A stretch of DNA of 25,473 nucleotides from Erysipelotrichia bacterium. GTDB taxonomy: Bacteria > Bacillota_I > Bacilli_A > Erysipelotrichales > Erysipelotrichaceae. Location: NCBI GenBank assembly GCA_009916335.1, contig SAAR01000013.1, positions 1 through 25,473 on the forward strand, written 5' to 3'. Each line of letters opens with the position of its first letter. Positions within the stretch are counted from its first letter, which is position 1. The position numbers and the translations under genes are program-made. The notes under the pieces were generated by a model. The model was given only the letters and a program-made list of their open reading frames with translations. It had not been told where the DNA came from and ran no database searches. Of the stretch, positions 8,017 to 17,863 are shown in pieces.

Positions 8017-9159
8017 ATGGCAAACATATTGTATGATAATTGTTTTATTTCATCATATAAAACAAATGTAAAAGAAGTAGTGGAAGAAAATGGATTATAC
8101 TGGCACTATCTGGAAGAAACGATTTTCTTTGTTGAAAGTGGAGGTATGGAAAGCGATCAAGGTTTAATCAATCAGCATAAAGTATTGAAGTTAAAAAAGG
8201 AATATAATAAAGTATGGCATTTATTAGATGTTAAACTAGAGGGAAGTGTGGATTTATCTATTGATTTCCATTTGCGTTTAACACGATCACAAATTCATAC
8301 AGCACAGCATTTGATTAGTGGTATTATGGAAAATGTATATGGTTATCAAACAATTTCCCATCATTTACATGGAAATTACAATGATATTGAATTTGATACA
8401 GATGTGATAAAGGAACGTACTTTGCATGAATTGCAGGTTATTGTTAATGGTTTAATTCGTGATGATTTACGAGTGGGCATTTTTTATCCAACAAAAATGG
8501 AAATGAGTCAATACAACATTAAAAATGTAGGTTTGTACGATGAAGTGCGTATGGTAAGTATCGGTAAGATTACGACAACTCCTTGTGGTTGTATCCATGT
8601 ACCTTCTTTGCGTTATTTACAGATGATTAAGATCAATGGTATAGAAAAAAGTGCAAAAGGAGTCAAAATTCGCTATGTGTGTGGTGATCAGCTGTTAAAT
8701 AATTATGATCGCTATTATGATGTTTTAAGTAAAGCAGGAACATTATTAGCACAGCCATTTGATTATATTGAGTTAGGGATTTTAAAACTAATGCAGGAAA
8801 TAAAAAATCAGCAAGCTGATCTTACGATGTTTAGAACAAAGTATGTGGAGGCATTGATTGCCAATATAGATGCTAATAAAAAACAGTATCGAGTGTTTGA
8901 TGCGATGGATTTACGAACATTCACATTGCTTGCTAACACATATAATAATATAGCAAATGCTGCTTTTATCTTCTTGTGGAAACAGGAAAAAAGAATGCAT
9001 ATATATGTAGGAGCAAAAGCAAGAAGTGTAGAAATCTTTGATAAGATTAAGGAAGAATATAAAGTGAATGGTGGGGGAAATGAAACAAATGCACAAGGTG
9101 GTGGAGCCTATCAAGAGGGAATAGAGGACTTCCTTATGAAAATAGTGGAAGAAATTTAA
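8017..9159 (+). CDS. Alanyl-tRNA editing protein, AlaX type with C-terminal DHHA1-like region
   Basis: 380 residues. The zinc-binding editing motifs are HTAQH (H94, H98) and CGCIH (C190, H194), as in the AlaRS editing domain and free-standing AlaX proteins, which hydrolyse Ser-tRNA-Ala or Gly-tRNA-Ala in trans. The length and the C-terminal GGGNETNAQGGG segment (352-363), a DHHA1-type glycine-rich motif, mark the long AlaX form rather than the short archaeal one. The N-terminal SGGMESDQG segment matches the usual SGGQ..D.G motif with Met in place of Gln. ATG 8017 is chosen because GAGGTGG (8005-8011) is 5 nt upstream; the in-frame GTG 8008 lies inside that site. It is probably monocistronic or read on into the lipoprotein gene. 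Confidence 0.88.
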   Translation: MANILYDNCFISSYKTNVKEVVEENGLYWHYLEETIFFVESGGMESDQGLINQHKVLKLKKEYNKVWHLLDVKLEGSVDLSIDFHLRLTRSQIHTAQHLISGIMENVYGYQTISHHLHGNYNDIEFDTDVIKERTLHELQVIVNGLIRDDLRVGIFYPTKMEMSQYNIKNVGLYDEVRMVSIGKITTTPCGCIHVPSLRYLQMIKINGIEKSAKGVKIRYVCGDQLLNNYDRYYDVLSKAGTLLAQPFDYIELGILKLMQEIKNQQADLTMFRTKYVEALIANIDANKKQYRVFDAMDLRTFTLLANTYNNIANAAFIFLWKQEKRMHIYVGAKARSVEIFDKIKEEYKVNGGGNETNAQGGGAYQEGIEDFLMKIVEEI

Positions 9160-9166
9160 ACTCTTG

Positions 9167-9175
9167 TGCTATAAT
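9167..9175 (+). promoter_or_regulatory. Extended -10 promoter for the lipoprotein gene
   Basis: TGC followed by a perfect TATAAT (9170-9175). No convincing -35 at 17 nt, as is common with extended -10 promoters. It lies 23 nt before ATG 9199. Confidence 0.55.
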
Positions 9176-9198
9176 AGTACAAGTATGGAGGAATTTTT

Positions 9199-9828
9199 AT
9201 GAAAAAAGTATTCGTTTTACTTTGTCTTTCATTTGCCTTATTGATGAGTGCTTGTGGAGCAGAGGAAGAAGTAAAAAAATCAGAAATAAAAATTAATGAA
9301 AATAATGTATATAATGCACCAAGTAATCCTAGTGATGCACAAGTGAAATTGTTTAATAAATTAAGTAAAGCGTTGAAAGGAAATGATGATGAAAAGATTG
9401 CATCATTAGTTGCTCAAAATTTTGCTTTTGATTTCTTTAGTTTAAAGAATAAACAATCTTCTCAAGATGTTGGGGGATTAACATATTTGCCACCTACTCA
9501 ACAAGAAGAATTTAAAACGTTTGCCATGGCGTATGTGTATTCAGAGTATGCCGTTATTAAAAATGATTTAGGTGCGAAACATTTACCAATGGTAAATGAA
9601 GTAAAAGTGAACAATATTGAAAGTTCAGTGTTGACGTATAAAAAATTGATTGAAGCAAATGCAGAAACAGGAACACCTGAACAGCGTATTGAAGAAGATT
9701 ACGATGGCTTTATTGTTTCTTTATCTTTGTCTTATGATAAAAGTGATGCAAAGGATTTAAAGGAAGAAACAAGTGTAAAAGTGATTAACTATGATGGTCG
9801 CTATTGTGTGATTGGTATTGAAAGCTAA
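9199..9828 (+). CDS. Secreted lipoprotein of unknown function
   Basis: 209 residues. A lysine-led hydrophobic signal peptide ends in a lipobox (LMSAC) with the lipidated cysteine at position 19, followed by an acidic tether (AEEE). The mature protein is hydrophilic and lysine/glutamate rich, without recognised motifs. In the family logic of Gram-positive lipoproteins it should be anchored on the outer face of the cytoplasmic membrane. GGAGG precedes the start, an extended -10 promoter sits at 9167-9175, and a terminator follows at 9839-9880, so it looks like a single-gene unit. No transporter partners are adjacent, so a substrate-binding role has no contextual support. The function is not recognised. 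Confidence 0.85.
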   Translation: MKKVFVLLCLSFALLMSACGAEEEVKKSEIKINENNVYNAPSNPSDAQVKLFNKLSKALKGNDDEKIASLVAQNFAFDFFSLKNKQSSQDVGGLTYLPPTQQEEFKTFAMAYVYSEYAVIKNDLGAKHLPMVNEVKVNNIESSVLTYKKLIEANAETGTPEQRIEEDYDGFIVSLSLSYDKSDAKDLKEETSVKVINYDGRYCVIGIES

Positions 9829-9838
9829 TTGTTAAAAT

Positions 9839-9880
9839 AACCCTTCAAACTAGATTTACTAGAATGGAGGGTTTTATTTT
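9839..9880 (+). terminator. Terminator after the lipoprotein gene
   Basis: AACCCTTC (9839-9846) pairs with GGAGGGTT (9867-9873 region), with an internal CTAG/CTAG helix above it, followed by a T-rich tail to 9880. Confidence 0.65.
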
Positions 9881-9899
9881 GCGAAAGATTTGTTTCCAC

Positions 9900-9928
9900 T
9901 TTTCATTTAGTGAAGCGTTTTGTATAAT
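9900..9928 (+). promoter_or_regulatory. Promoter for the cysteine desulfidase family gene
   Basis: TTTTCA (9900-9905), a 17-nt spacer and a perfect TATAAT (9923-9928), then a GAGGT ribosome binding site before ATG 9952. Confidence 0.65.
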
Positions 9929-9951
9929 ATAGATATTAGTCGAGGTAATAT

Positions 9952-11229
9952 ATGAACAAAGAGGATCAAAGATATACACAGTATATTAATATTTTAAAAG
10001 AAGAATTAATACCTGCAATGGGCTGTACTGAACCCATTGCCATTGCTTATTTATCAAGTTATGCAAAAGAGGTATTAGGGGAAGAAGTAAAAGAAGTCTG
10101 CATAGAGGTAAGTGGTAATGTATTAAAAAATGTAAAAAGTGTTATTGTGCCTAATACGGAAAAAATGAAAGGGATCCAAGCTGCTTGTGCAGCAGGGATT
10201 GTGTGTGGACAAGCAAGTAAAAAATTAGAAGTCATTGCGGAAGTCGATGAAGTTTCAAAAAAGAAGATCAAACAATATATTGAAACACATGATATTAAAG
10301 TAACGATTGCTGATTCACCTTATATTTTTGATTTGTTTATTACCTTAAAAAGTGAAACACAGTATGTAAAGGTTAGAATTGTGAATTATCATACCAATAT
10401 TGTATACGTTGAAAAAAATGGTGAAATTTTAATTGAAAATGATATTTGTGAGATTAAGGAAGATGTTTGTGATAAAAGTTGTTTGAATGTAGAAAGTATT
10501 GTTGCTTTTGCAAGTAGTGTTGCTATTGAAGATGTAAAGGCCGTATTAGATCGTCAAATTAATTATAATATGGCGATTGCAGAAGAAGGAATCAAACATG
10601 ATTATGGGGCAAATATCGGTTCTGTTTTATTGAAAACATATCCTAATGATGTGAATATTAAGGCAAAAGCAATGGCAGCCGCAGCGAGTGATGCTAGAAT
10701 GAATGGTTGTGAATTGCCTGTTATTATTGTATCGGGAAGTGGGAATCAGGGAATAACTGCCTCTGTGCCACTTATTACTTATGCAAAATCACTTGCTTAT
10801 TCTCAAGAGGATTTATATCGTGCTTTAGTTGTTAGTAATTTAGTAACCATTCATCAAAAAAGTGGAATTGGTAGATTGAGTGCTTTTTGTGGGGCAGTTA
10901 GTGCAGGTGTTGGTAGTGGAGCAGGGATTGCTTATTTAGAAACAAAAGATTTTAAAACCGTAGCACATACCATTGTCAATGCGTTAGGAATCGTATCAGG
11001 AATGGTTTGTGATGGGGCAAAAGCAAGTTGTGCTGCGAAAATACAAGCAGCCGTTGATGCAGGTATTTTAGGCTATCATATGTACTTAGAACATCAAGAG
11101 TTTAAAGATGGAGATGGTTTAATTGTAAAGGGTGTTGAAAATACGATTCAAAATATTTCTACTCTTGCAAGAGAAGGAATGAAACAAACCGATCAAGAAA
11201 TTATTCGTATGATGGTTAAAGGCTGTTAA
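9952..11229 (+). CDS. L-cysteine desulfidase family protein (CyuA/YhaM, UPF0597)
   Basis: 425 residues, the usual length of the family. The N-terminal MGCTEP motif (C25) and later cysteines in FCGAVSAG and MVCDGAKASC match the conserved cysteines of this oxygen-sensitive iron-sulfur family, in which L-cysteine is broken down to pyruvate, ammonia and sulfide; the family is related to the serine dehydratase alpha chain. Glycine-rich segments SGSGNQG and GVGSGAGIAYL are also characteristic. It is cytoplasmic. A good promoter lies upstream, and it is followed after 15 nt by a TfoX N-terminal-domain gene and then an acetyltransferase gene, so a three-gene transcript is likely. A serine-dehydratase-like reaction is the main alternative. 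No dedicated cysteine transporter is adjacent. Confidence 0.85.
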   Translation: MNKEDQRYTQYINILKEELIPAMGCTEPIAIAYLSSYAKEVLGEEVKEVCIEVSGNVLKNVKSVIVPNTEKMKGIQAACAAGIVCGQASKKLEVIAEVDEVSKKKIKQYIETHDIKVTIADSPYIFDLFITLKSETQYVKVRIVNYHTNIVYVEKNGEILIENDICEIKEDVCDKSCLNVESIVAFASSVAIEDVKAVLDRQINYNMAIAEEGIKHDYGANIGSVLLKTYPNDVNIKAKAMAAAASDARMNGCELPVIIVSGSGNQGITASVPLITYAKSLAYSQEDLYRALVVSNLVTIHQKSGIGRLSAFCGAVSAGVGSGAGIAYLETKDFKTVAHTIVNALGIVSGMVCDGAKASCAAKIQAAVDAGILGYHMYLEHQEFKDGDGLIVKGVENTIQNISTLAREGMKQTDQEIIRMMVKGC

Positions 11230-11244
11230 CGCGAGGAGGAAACT

Positions 11245-11544
11245 ATGGCAACAAGTAAATCGTGTAAGGAATTTATTTTAGAGCAGTTATCATTGCTTGC
11301 ACATATTCGTTGTCGAGCGATGATGGGGGAATACATATTGTATTATGATGGTATTTTGTTTGGTGGTATTTATGACGATCGTTTGTTAGTGAAGAAAAAT
11401 CATGCGAATGAATGCTTTGGTATGCAAACACAAATTCCTTATCCTAAAGGGAAAGCGATGTATTATGTAGAAAATGTAGAGGATCGTGAATATTTAAAAA
11501 CGGTGATTTTAACAACTTGTAAGGGGTTAATGAAACCTCAATAA
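11245..11544 (+). CDS. TfoX N-terminal domain protein
   Basis: 99 residues covering a single TfoX_N-type domain, recognised from the early helix with a basic RCRAMMGEY core (about 23-30), the strand pair YILYYDGILFGGIYDDRLLVK (split at about 30-50) and a C-terminal helix. In gamma-proteobacteria the TfoX N-domain is part of a competence regulator, but short stand-alone forms like this are common in Bacillota and have no established role, so a competence function should not be assumed. GAGGAGG lies 8 nt upstream of ATG 11245, and the gene starts 15 nt after the desulfidase gene, which suggests co-transcription. Confidence 0.75.
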   Translation: MATSKSCKEFILEQLSLLAHIRCRAMMGEYILYYDGILFGGIYDDRLLVKKNHANECFGMQTQIPYPKGKAMYYVENVEDREYLKTVILTTCKGLMKPQ

Positions 11545-11580
11545 TACTTTTTAGATGCGTAAAAAGATAGGAGAGTATGT

Positions 11581-12138
11581 ATGAGTGAAAAAGAGAAAAT
11601 GATTGCTGGACTAAAGTATGATCTCACAAATCCAAAACTGGTTTTAGAGCGAGCAAGAGCGAATCGTATTTGTACGAAATATAATAAAAAAGCATTTCAT
11701 GAAATTAATATGCGTTCTCGATTATTGCGTAAGCTAATCAACACAGAAGCTAATTTTTGGATCAAACCACCATTTTTTTGCGATTATGGATATAATATTT
11801 TTATTGGAAGTGATGTTATGTTGAATTATAATTGTGTGATTTTAGATGTTTGTCCTGTTGTGATTGGCGAGCATACTTTGATTGGACCAGGAACGCATAT
11901 TTATACAGCTTGTCATAGTTTAGATGCCCAAGAAAGAAGAGCAGATAGAGAATTTGGAAAAGCAGTTCATATTGGAAAAAATGTATGGATTGGAGGAAAT
12001 TGCAGTATTCTGCCTGGTGTAACGATAGGAGATAATACTGTCATTGGTGCAGGAAGTGTAGTTACAAAAGATATACCTGCGAATGTTATTGCCGTTGGTA
12101 ATCCTTGTATGATCATCAATCATAATCTTGCTAAATAA
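11581..12138 (+). CDS. Maltose/galactoside O-acetyltransferase family protein
   Basis: 185 residues, the standard size for Maa/LacA-type sugar O-acetyltransferases, which transfer acetyl from acetyl-CoA to a sugar hydroxyl. An N-terminal helical region with the family's Maa-type start (MIAGLKYD near 7-14, then LVLERARAN) precedes a left-handed beta-helix of hexapeptide repeats (about 72-170: IFIGSDV, VVIGEHT, VWIGGNC, VTIGDNT, TVIGAGS). The catalytic histidine is H112 in the ACHSLD motif. GGAGAG precedes ATG 11581. The gene follows the TfoX domain gene after 36 nt and is probably the last of that unit. No clear terminator was found between it and the leuS promoter. The acceptor sugar is not predictable. 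Confidence 0.88.
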   Translation: MSEKEKMIAGLKYDLTNPKLVLERARANRICTKYNKKAFHEINMRSRLLRKLINTEANFWIKPPFFCDYGYNIFIGSDVMLNYNCVILDVCPVVIGEHTLIGPGTHIYTACHSLDAQERRADREFGKAVHIGKNVWIGGNCSILPGVTIGDNTVIGAGSVVTKDIPANVIAVGNPCMIINHNLAK

Positions 12139-12181
12139 GAAGAGTGTTCATTATCACAATTTTCACTTTGTTGTTTTCTAC

Positions 12182-12210
12182 TTGCATATTAAAAAAATAT
12201 TCGCTATAAT
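12182..12210 (+). promoter_or_regulatory. Promoter of the leuS-leuACDB operon
   Basis: TTGCAT (12182-12187), a 17-nt spacer and a perfect TATAAT (12205-12210). Initiation near 12217 puts the whole T-box leader in the transcript. Confidence 0.75.
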
Positions 12211-12216
12211 AAGTGC

Positions 12217-12447
12217 AATACAAGCGATGATTTGGAGTAGTAATTCTTTTGCTGAACAATAGAGAGTAAGTGGTTGGTGGAAACTTATGTAACAGGAAGA
12301 ATGAACTTGCCATTGAGCTAATCGATAAGCGATTCGTATGACGGCGTTAACGTTTCAATGAGTGCATATGCATAGATTGTATATGAACTAAGGTGGTACC
12401 GCGTTATTGATCACGTCCTTAGATTTTAAGTCTAAGGGCGTTTTTTT
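12217..12447 (+). promoter_or_regulatory. Leucine T-box riboswitch (specifier CUU)
   Basis: The conserved T-box core AGGTGGTACCGCG is at 12391-12403; its TGGT would pair with the NCCA end of uncharged tRNA with discriminator A73, as in tRNA-Leu. Stem I features are visible: AGTAG-type segment near 12236, AGAGAG at 12261-12266 and the GGTGGAAAC-type distal element near 12276-12284. The specifier is read as CTT (12306-12308) in the context GAA-CTT-G, a leucine codon, which agrees with the downstream genes. The terminator at 12414-12447 competes with the antiterminator formed by the T-box sequence. Uncharged tRNA-Leu should stabilise the antiterminator and let transcription proceed into leuS and the leucine biosynthesis genes. 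This leader fills nearly all of the 334-nt gap before leuS. Confidence 0.95.
12414..12447 (+). terminator. T-box-controlled intrinsic terminator
   Basis: A 10-bp stem (12414-12423 with 12431-12440, one G-T wobble), 7-nt loop and T7 tail (12441-12447). Its left arm contains the CCTT that would pair with the AAGG of the T-box in the antiterminator. Confidence 0.9.
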
Positions 12448-12472
12448 ATTCATTAGAAGGAGATAAGTGAAA

Positions 12473-14869
12473 ATGGGATTTGATCACAAGAGTATTGAAA
12501 AGAAATGGCAGAAATATTGGGAGGATCATAAAACATTCGTATGTGATGTTTGGGATTTCTCTAAACCTAAATTTTATGCAGTGGATATGTTTCCATATCC
12601 AAGTGGACATGGTTTGCATGTAGGACATCCAGAAGGCTATACAGCTAGTGATATTGTTTGTCGTATGAAGATGATGCAAGGGTACAATGTTTTACATCCA
12701 ATGGGATTTGATAGTTTTGGTTTACCAGCTGAACAGTATGCGATTCAAACAGGAAATCATCCAGAAGGGTTTACATTAAAAAATATTGCAACCTTTACTA
12801 GACAATTAAAAATGCTAGGTTTTGGTTTAGATTGGGATAAGGAAGTATCGACTTGCGATCCTCACTACTATAAATGGACACAGTGGATTTTTAAACAGTT
12901 ATATAAAGATGGTTTAGCAAGACATGTTAACATTCCAGTAAACTGGTGTGAAGAATTAGGAACAGTGCTTGCGAATGATGAAATTATTGATGGGAAAAGT
13001 GAGCGTGGAGGCTATCCTGTTGTGCGTAAGAATATGATGCAATGGGTGATCGATATTCCTAAATACGCAGATCGTTTATTAGCAGGATTAGATGAAATTG
13101 ACTGGCCTAATTCCACAAAGGAAATGCAACGTAATTGGATTGGAAAATCAATTGGGGCTCATGTTGATTTTAAAGTAGCTGGACACGATGAAAAATTTAC
13201 TGTTTTTACAACACGTTGTGATACGTTATTTGGGGCTACCTATTGTGTATTAGCACCTGAACATGCACTAGTAAAACAAATTACAACAAGTGAACAAAAA
13301 GAAACAGTAGAAGCGTATGTTAATGCGTGTGCTTTAAAATCAGAATTAGAGAGAACAGAATTAAATAAGGAAAAAACTGGTGTTTTCACAGGAGCGTATG
13401 CGATTAATCCAGTGAATCAGAAAAAAATTCCGATCTGGATTTCTGATTATGTATTGGCAAGTTATGGGACAGGGGCAATTATGGCTGTTCCTGCACATGA
13501 TACAAGAGATTATGAATTTGCGAAGAAATTTAATATTGAGATCATTCCTGTATTAGCAGGTGGAGATATTAGTAAAGAGGCATGGACAGAAGATGGCGTG
13601 CATATTAATTCTGATTTCTTAAATGGCTTAAACAAAGAAGATGCCATTGCGGCAATGATTGCTTTTTTAGAAACACATCATTGTGGAAAACAACAAGTCA
13701 ACTATCGTTTGCGTGAATGGATTTTTGCTAGACAAAGATATTGGGGAGAACCGATTCCGATTGTACATATGGAAGATGGCACAAGTGTGGTCTTAGAAGA
13801 TGAGGAATTACCATTAGAGTTACCACCATTAAAAGATTATAGTCCTTCTAAAACAGGAGCGAGTCCATTAGAAAAAGCAGTGGATTGGGTAAATGTAGAA
13901 AGAGATGGCAAAAAAGGAAAACGTGAAACAAGTACAATGCCAGGTAGTGCTGGTTCAAGCTGGTACTTCTTACGTTATATTGATCCTAAAAACAATGACG
14001 AATTTGCCAACCAAGAACTATTGAAACATTGGTTACCAGTGGATTTATATATTGGTGGTAGTGAGCATGCTGTAGGACATTTATTGTATTCAAGAATGTG
14101 GAACAACTATTTGTATGATAAAGGATTAGTGCCTGTGAAAGAACCATTCCAAAAATTGTTCCATCAAGGAATGATTCTTGGGGAAAACAATGAAAAAATG
14201 AGTAAATCAAGAGGAAACGTTGTGAATCCTGATGATATTGTTGATGCCTATGGGGCCGATACCTTACGTTTATATGAAATGTTTATGGGACCATTAGAAG
14301 CTGCGAAACCTTGGAGTGAAAAAGGGGTAGAAGGGGCTAGAAAATGGTTAGATCGTGTGTATCGTCTATTTATGGAAATGGATAAATTAAGTGATCATAA
14401 CGATGGTAGTCTTGATTATAGTTATCATTTCACAGTGAAAAAAGTGAGTGATGATTTTAGTTCCTTAAATATGAACACTGCCATTTCACAAATGATGATC
14501 TTTATCAATGATTGCTATAAGGCAGAAAGTGTCTATCGTGAATATGGATTAAATTTCATTAAGATGCTGTCTTGTGTAGCTCCACATATTTGTGAAGAAA
14601 TGTATACATCATTAACAGGTAAACAGTGTATTGCTCATGAAACATGGCCTACTTATGATGAAAGTAAATTAGTATTAGAAGAAAAAGAAGTGATTGTACA
14701 GGTAAATGGTAAATTGCGTGCTAAATTCAATGTAACAAGTGATTGTGATGAAGAAACAATCAAAGAAACAGCCTTGAAGTTAAATGCGATTGTACCACAC
14801 TTACAAGATAAACAAATTAAAAAAGTCATCGTTGTAAAAGGAAAATTAGTGAACATTGTAGTTGGCTAA
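12473..14869 (+). CDS. leuS: Leucyl-tRNA synthetase
   Basis: About 798 residues, normal for bacterial LeuRS. It charges tRNA-Leu with leucine in the cytoplasm. The class I signature HVGH is at 49-52 (in [16 protein letters not shown]) and KMSKS at 575-579. Between them lie the CP1 editing domain ([12 protein letters not shown] and the [19 protein letters not shown] region) and a zinc-less insertion. The C-terminal anticodon-binding helices end in a [11 protein letters not shown] segment typical of LeuRS. ATG 12473 is chosen because the family normally starts M-x-F-x-H-K; in-frame GTG 12467 is two codons earlier and only 4 nt after AAGGAG (12457-12462). It is the first gene after the leucine T-box, and leuA starts 32 nt after its stop without a terminator. 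Confidence 0.97.
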   Translation: MGFDHKSIEKKWQKYWEDHKTFVCDVWDFSKPKFYAVDMFPYPSGHGLHVGHPEGYTASDIVCRMKMMQGYNVLHPMGFDSFGLPAEQYAIQTGNHPEGFTLKNIATFTRQLKMLGFGLDWDKEVSTCDPHYYKWTQWIFKQLYKDGLARHVNIPVNWCEELGTVLANDEIIDGKSERGGYPVVRKNMMQWVIDIPKYADRLLAGLDEIDWPNSTKEMQRNWIGKSIGAHVDFKVAGHDEKFTVFTTRCDTLFGATYCVLAPEHALVKQITTSEQKETVEAYVNACALKSELERTELNKEKTGVFTGAYAINPVNQKKIPIWISDYVLASYGTGAIMAVPAHDTRDYEFAKKFNIEIIPVLAGGDISKEAWTEDGVHINSDFLNGLNKEDAIAAMIAFLETHHCGKQQVNYRLREWIFARQRYWGEPIPIVHMEDGTSVVLEDEELPLELPPLKDYSPSKTGASPLEKAVDWVNVERDGKKGKRETSTMPGSAGSSWYFLRYIDPKNNDEFANQELLKHWLPVDLYIGGSEHAVGHLLYSRMWNNYLYDKGLVPVKEPFQKLFHQGMILGENNEKMSKSRGNVVNPDDIVDAYGADTLRLYEMFMGPLEAAKPWSEKGVEGARKWLDRVYRLFMEMDKLSDHNDGSLDYSYHFTVKKVSDDFSSLNMNTAISQMMIFINDCYKAESVYREYGLNFIKMLSCVAPHICEEMYTSLTGKQCIAHETWPTYDESKLVLEEKEVIVQVNGKLRAKFNVTSDCDEETIKETALKLNAIVPHLQDKQIKKVIVVKGKLVNIVVG

Positions 14870-14901
14870 AAACATTCCTTTGATGCGAAAGGGGAAACAA
14901 G

Positions 14902-16584
14902 ATGAATTATAATAAATATCAAAGAGGATATTTTATGCCACCAAGTGAAAGCTTAGAGTGGACAAAGAAAGAATATATTGAAAAAGCACCAATTTGGTGT
15001 AGTGTGGATTTGCGTGATGGCAATCAATCCTTAGTTACACCAATGAGTTTAGAAGAGAAAATTGATTTCTTTAAACTGTTGATTGATATTGGTTTTAAAG
15101 AAATTGAAGTAGGTTTTCCTGCTGCAAGTGAAACGGAATATGAATTTTTAAGAACGTTAATTGATAAAAATTTAATTCCTGATGATGTAACAGTACAGGT
15201 GTTAACACAAGCTAGAGAACATATTATTAGAAAGACGTTTGATGCTTTAAAAGGGTGTAAACAGGCTGTTGTGCATTTTTACAATTCGACTAGTTTAGCA
15301 CAACGTGAACAAGTGTTTAAAAAGAGTAAAGAAGAAATTAAAGCGATTGCGGTAGAAGGAGCAAAGCTAGTCAAACAGTTGGCAGATGAAACACAAGGTA
15401 ATTTTAAATTTGAATATTCACCAGAAAGTTTCACAGGAACAGAAGTAGAATATGCCTTAGAAGTGTGTAATGCAGTGATAGATATTTTTCAACCGACAGT
15501 GGATCAAAAATTAATTATTAATTTACCAGTTACTGTTGAAATGTCCCTTCCTCATGTGTACGCATCACAAATTGAGTATATGTGTAAACATATGAATCAT
15601 CGTGAAAATGTGATTGTTTCATTGCACCCGCATAATGATCGAGGTTGTGGAGTGGCAGATAGTGAATTAGGTATTTTAGCTGGTGCTGATCGCATTGAAG
15701 GTACATTGTTTGGTAATGGAGAACGTACAGGAAATGTGGATATTATCACTTTAGCATTAAATATGTACTCACATGGTGTAGATCCACAACTTGATTTTTC
15801 TAATATGCCACATATTTGTGATGTTTATGAGAGAGTAACAAGAATGCATGTATATGAAAGACAGCCATATGCTGGTAAGTTAGTATTTGCGGCCTTTAGT
15901 GGTAGTCATCAAGATGCAATCGCAAAAGGAATGGCATATCGTGTAGAACAAGATGAAAGTAGATGGAGTGTTCCTTATCTACCCATTGATCCAAAAGATG
16001 TTGGTCGACAATATGAAAGTGATGTTATTCGTATTAATTCACAAAGTGGAAAAGGTGGTATTGCGTATATCTTACACCATCATTATGGTTTTGATTTACC
16101 ACCTAAATTTAGAGAAGGCTTTGGTTACTATATTAAAGATATTTCTGATAAGAAACATGCAGAATTATTACCTGAAGAAATTTTCACTATCTTTAAAAAT
16201 GATTTCTTGAATTTAAATACACCATTAGAAATGTTAGATTATCATTTCATTAGAGGGGAACAGATTTTAGTTACTTTAACAATTAAATACAATGGTTCAC
16301 AAAGAGATATTATGGGTAGAGGAAATGGGCGTTTAGATGCAGTTGCAAATGCATTGCGTCAAAACTTAGGATTGACTTTTGATATTTTAGATTATAATGA
16401 GCATTCTCTAAGTGCAGGTTCTTCATCAAAAGCTTGTGCGTATGTGGAAATTAAGGATTGCATGGAAGAAGATCGCTTTGGTGTTGGTGTTCATGATGAC
16501 ATTATTGCAGCATCTATTCAAGCTTTAGTAAGTGCGATTAATCGTGCATTGATTGGTAAAGCGAAAATTAAGGGGGAAGAATAA
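14902..16584 (+). CDS. leuA: 2-isopropylmalate synthase
   Basis: 560 residues. It condenses acetyl-CoA with 2-ketoisovalerate, the committing step to leucine. The N-terminal catalytic barrel carries [12 protein letters not shown] (metal and substrate loop, about 32-43), [11 protein letters not shown] (catalytic and metal-binding histidines) and [10 protein letters not shown]. The C-terminal part contains a LeuA dimer-type regulatory domain ([18 protein letters not shown]), the site of leucine feedback in the family. The length and the NKY-start/[13 protein letters not shown] arrangement fit the longer LeuA class (fungal/actinobacterial-like) rather than the roughly 520-residue E. coli type. 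GAAAGGGG lies 7 nt before ATG 14902; a second plausible start is ATG 14935. It is under the T-box with leuS, with leuC starting one base after its stop. Confidence 0.96.
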   Translation: MNYNKYQRGYFMPPSESLEWTKKEYIEKAPIWCSVDLRDGNQSLVTPMSLEEKIDFFKLLIDIGFKEIEVGFPAASETEYEFLRTLIDKNLIPDDVTVQVLTQAREHIIRKTFDALKGCKQAVVHFYNSTSLAQREQVFKKSKEEIKAIAVEGAKLVKQLADETQGNFKFEYSPESFTGTEVEYALEVCNAVIDIFQPTVDQKLIINLPVTVEMSLPHVYASQIEYMCKHMNHRENVIVSLHPHNDRGCGVADSELGILAGADRIEGTLFGNGERTGNVDIITLALNMYSHGVDPQLDFSNMPHICDVYERVTRMHVYERQPYAGKLVFAAFSGSHQDAIAKGMAYRVEQDESRWSVPYLPIDPKDVGRQYESDVIRINSQSGKGGIAYILHHHYGFDLPPKFREGFGYYIKDISDKKHAELLPEEIFTIFKNDFLNLNTPLEMLDYHFIRGEQILVTLTIKYNGSQRDIMGRGNGRLDAVANALRQNLGLTFDILDYNEHSLSAGSSSKACAYVEIKDCMEEDRFGVGVHDDIIAASIQALVSAINRALIGKAKIKGEE

Positions 16585-16585
16585 T

Positions 16586-17863
16586 ATGGGAATGAGCATG
16601 ACACAAAAGATATTAGCGAAGCATGCAGGGTTAGATTATGTCGAAGCAGGACAGCTAATTGAGGCAAAATTAGATGTAGTGATGGCAAATGACATTACTG
16701 GACCAATGGCTTTGCCTATCTTTAAACAGATGGCAGATACGGTGTTTGATAAAGATAAGGTTGTGTTAGTGCCTGATCATTTTACACCGAATAAAGATAT
16801 TAAAAGTGCTGAAAATGCGAAATCAATTCGTGAGTTTAGCAAATGCCAATGTCTTTCTCATTATTATGAGATTGGACAAATGGGGATTGAACATGCACTA
16901 TTGCCTGAAAAGGGGATTGTGGTCGCAGGAGAAGTGATTATCGGTGCTGATTCACACACTTGTACATATGGTGCCTTAGGTGCCTTTTCAACAGGGGTAG
17001 GAACAACGGATATTGCTAGAGGTATGGCGACAGGAGAATCTTGGTTTAAAGTACCAAGTGCTATTAAGTTTGAATTAACAGGAAAACCATCTGCGTTTGT
17101 TAGTGGAAAAGATATTATTTTACATATTATCGGTAGGATTGGCGTTGATGGTGCATTGTATAAAAGTATGGAATTTTGTGGGGAAGGAATACATCATTTA
17201 ACGATGGACGATCGTTTTACAATGGCGAATATGGCAATTGAAGCAGGGGCAAAAAACGGTATTTTTGAAGTTGATGATGTAGCCGAAGAATATATGAAAA
17301 AGCATTCTAAAAAGCAGTATGAAATTTATCATGCAGATGAAGATGCACAATATGAACAAGTGATTGCAATTGATTTAAGTAAGGTACGTCCTAGTGTTGC
17401 TTTTCCACATCTTCCTGGAAATACGAAAACGATTGATGAAATTGAACAAATGGAACCAATTAAGATTGATCAGGTTGTCATTGGTTCATGTACGAATGGT
17501 AGAATTGAGGATATGCGTAAAGCAGCAGCCATTTTAAAAGGACATAAAGTACATCCTGATGTGCGTGTGATGGTTATTCCTGCTACACAGAAGATTTATT
17601 TACAGTGTATTATGGAAGGCTTGGTTGAAATTTTTATTGAAAGTGGCTGTTCTTTCAATACACCAAGTTGTGGACCATGTATGGGTGGACATATGGGTGT
17701 ATTAGCCGCAAATGAAAAATGTGTATCTACAACAAATCGTAATTTTGTTGGACGTATGGGACATGTGGATTCATTGATTTATTTAGCTAGTCCACAAACA
17801 GCGGCAGCAAGTGCGATTAAAGGGTATATTGCCAATCCAGAGAAAGTGGGGAATGAATCATGA
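16586..17863 (+). CDS. leuC: 3-isopropylmalate dehydratase large subunit
   Basis: 425 residues, the short form of LeuC (E. coli is about 466). With LeuD it isomerises 2-isopropylmalate to 3-isopropylmalate. The [4Fe-4S] ligands are the cysteine of VIGSCTNGR and the CxxC of [15 protein letters not shown] and [13 protein letters not shown] are aconitase family signatures. The start ATG 16586 follows AGGGGG (16571-16576) and begins [10 protein letters not shown] as expected for the family; an in-frame TTG inside leuA (16553) is rejected. The stop TGA overlaps the leuD start as ATGA, indicating translational coupling. This TGA also shows that the organism uses TGA as a stop. Confidence 0.97.
   Translation: MGMSMTQKILAKHAGLDYVEAGQLIEAKLDVVMANDITGPMALPIFKQMADTVFDKDKVVLVPDHFTPNKDIKSAENAKSIREFSKCQCLSHYYEIGQMGIEHALLPEKGIVVAGEVIIGADSHTCTYGALGAFSTGVGTTDIARGMATGESWFKVPSAIKFELTGKPSAFVSGKDIILHIIGRIGVDGALYKSMEFCGEGIHHLTMDDRFTMANMAIEAGAKNGIFEVDDVAEEYMKKHSKKQYEIYHADEDAQYEQVIAIDLSKVRPSVAFPHLPGNTKTIDEIEQMEPIKIDQVVIGSCTNGRIEDMRKAAAILKGHKVHPDVRVMVIPATQKIYLQCIMEGLVEIFIESGCSFNTPSCGPCMGGHMGVLAANEKCVSTTNRNFVGRMGHVDSLIYLASPQTAAASAIKGYIANPEKVGNES

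Noticed and set aside
12131..12313. Reverse-strand small ORF over the T-box leader
   Set aside because: It lies across a promoter and a conserved structured RNA, with no ribosome binding site.
16553..16585. Upstream TTG start for leuC inside leuA
   Set aside because: The ATG at 16586 has a good AGGGGG site and matches the family N-terminus; the extension is a basic, non-homologous peptide.
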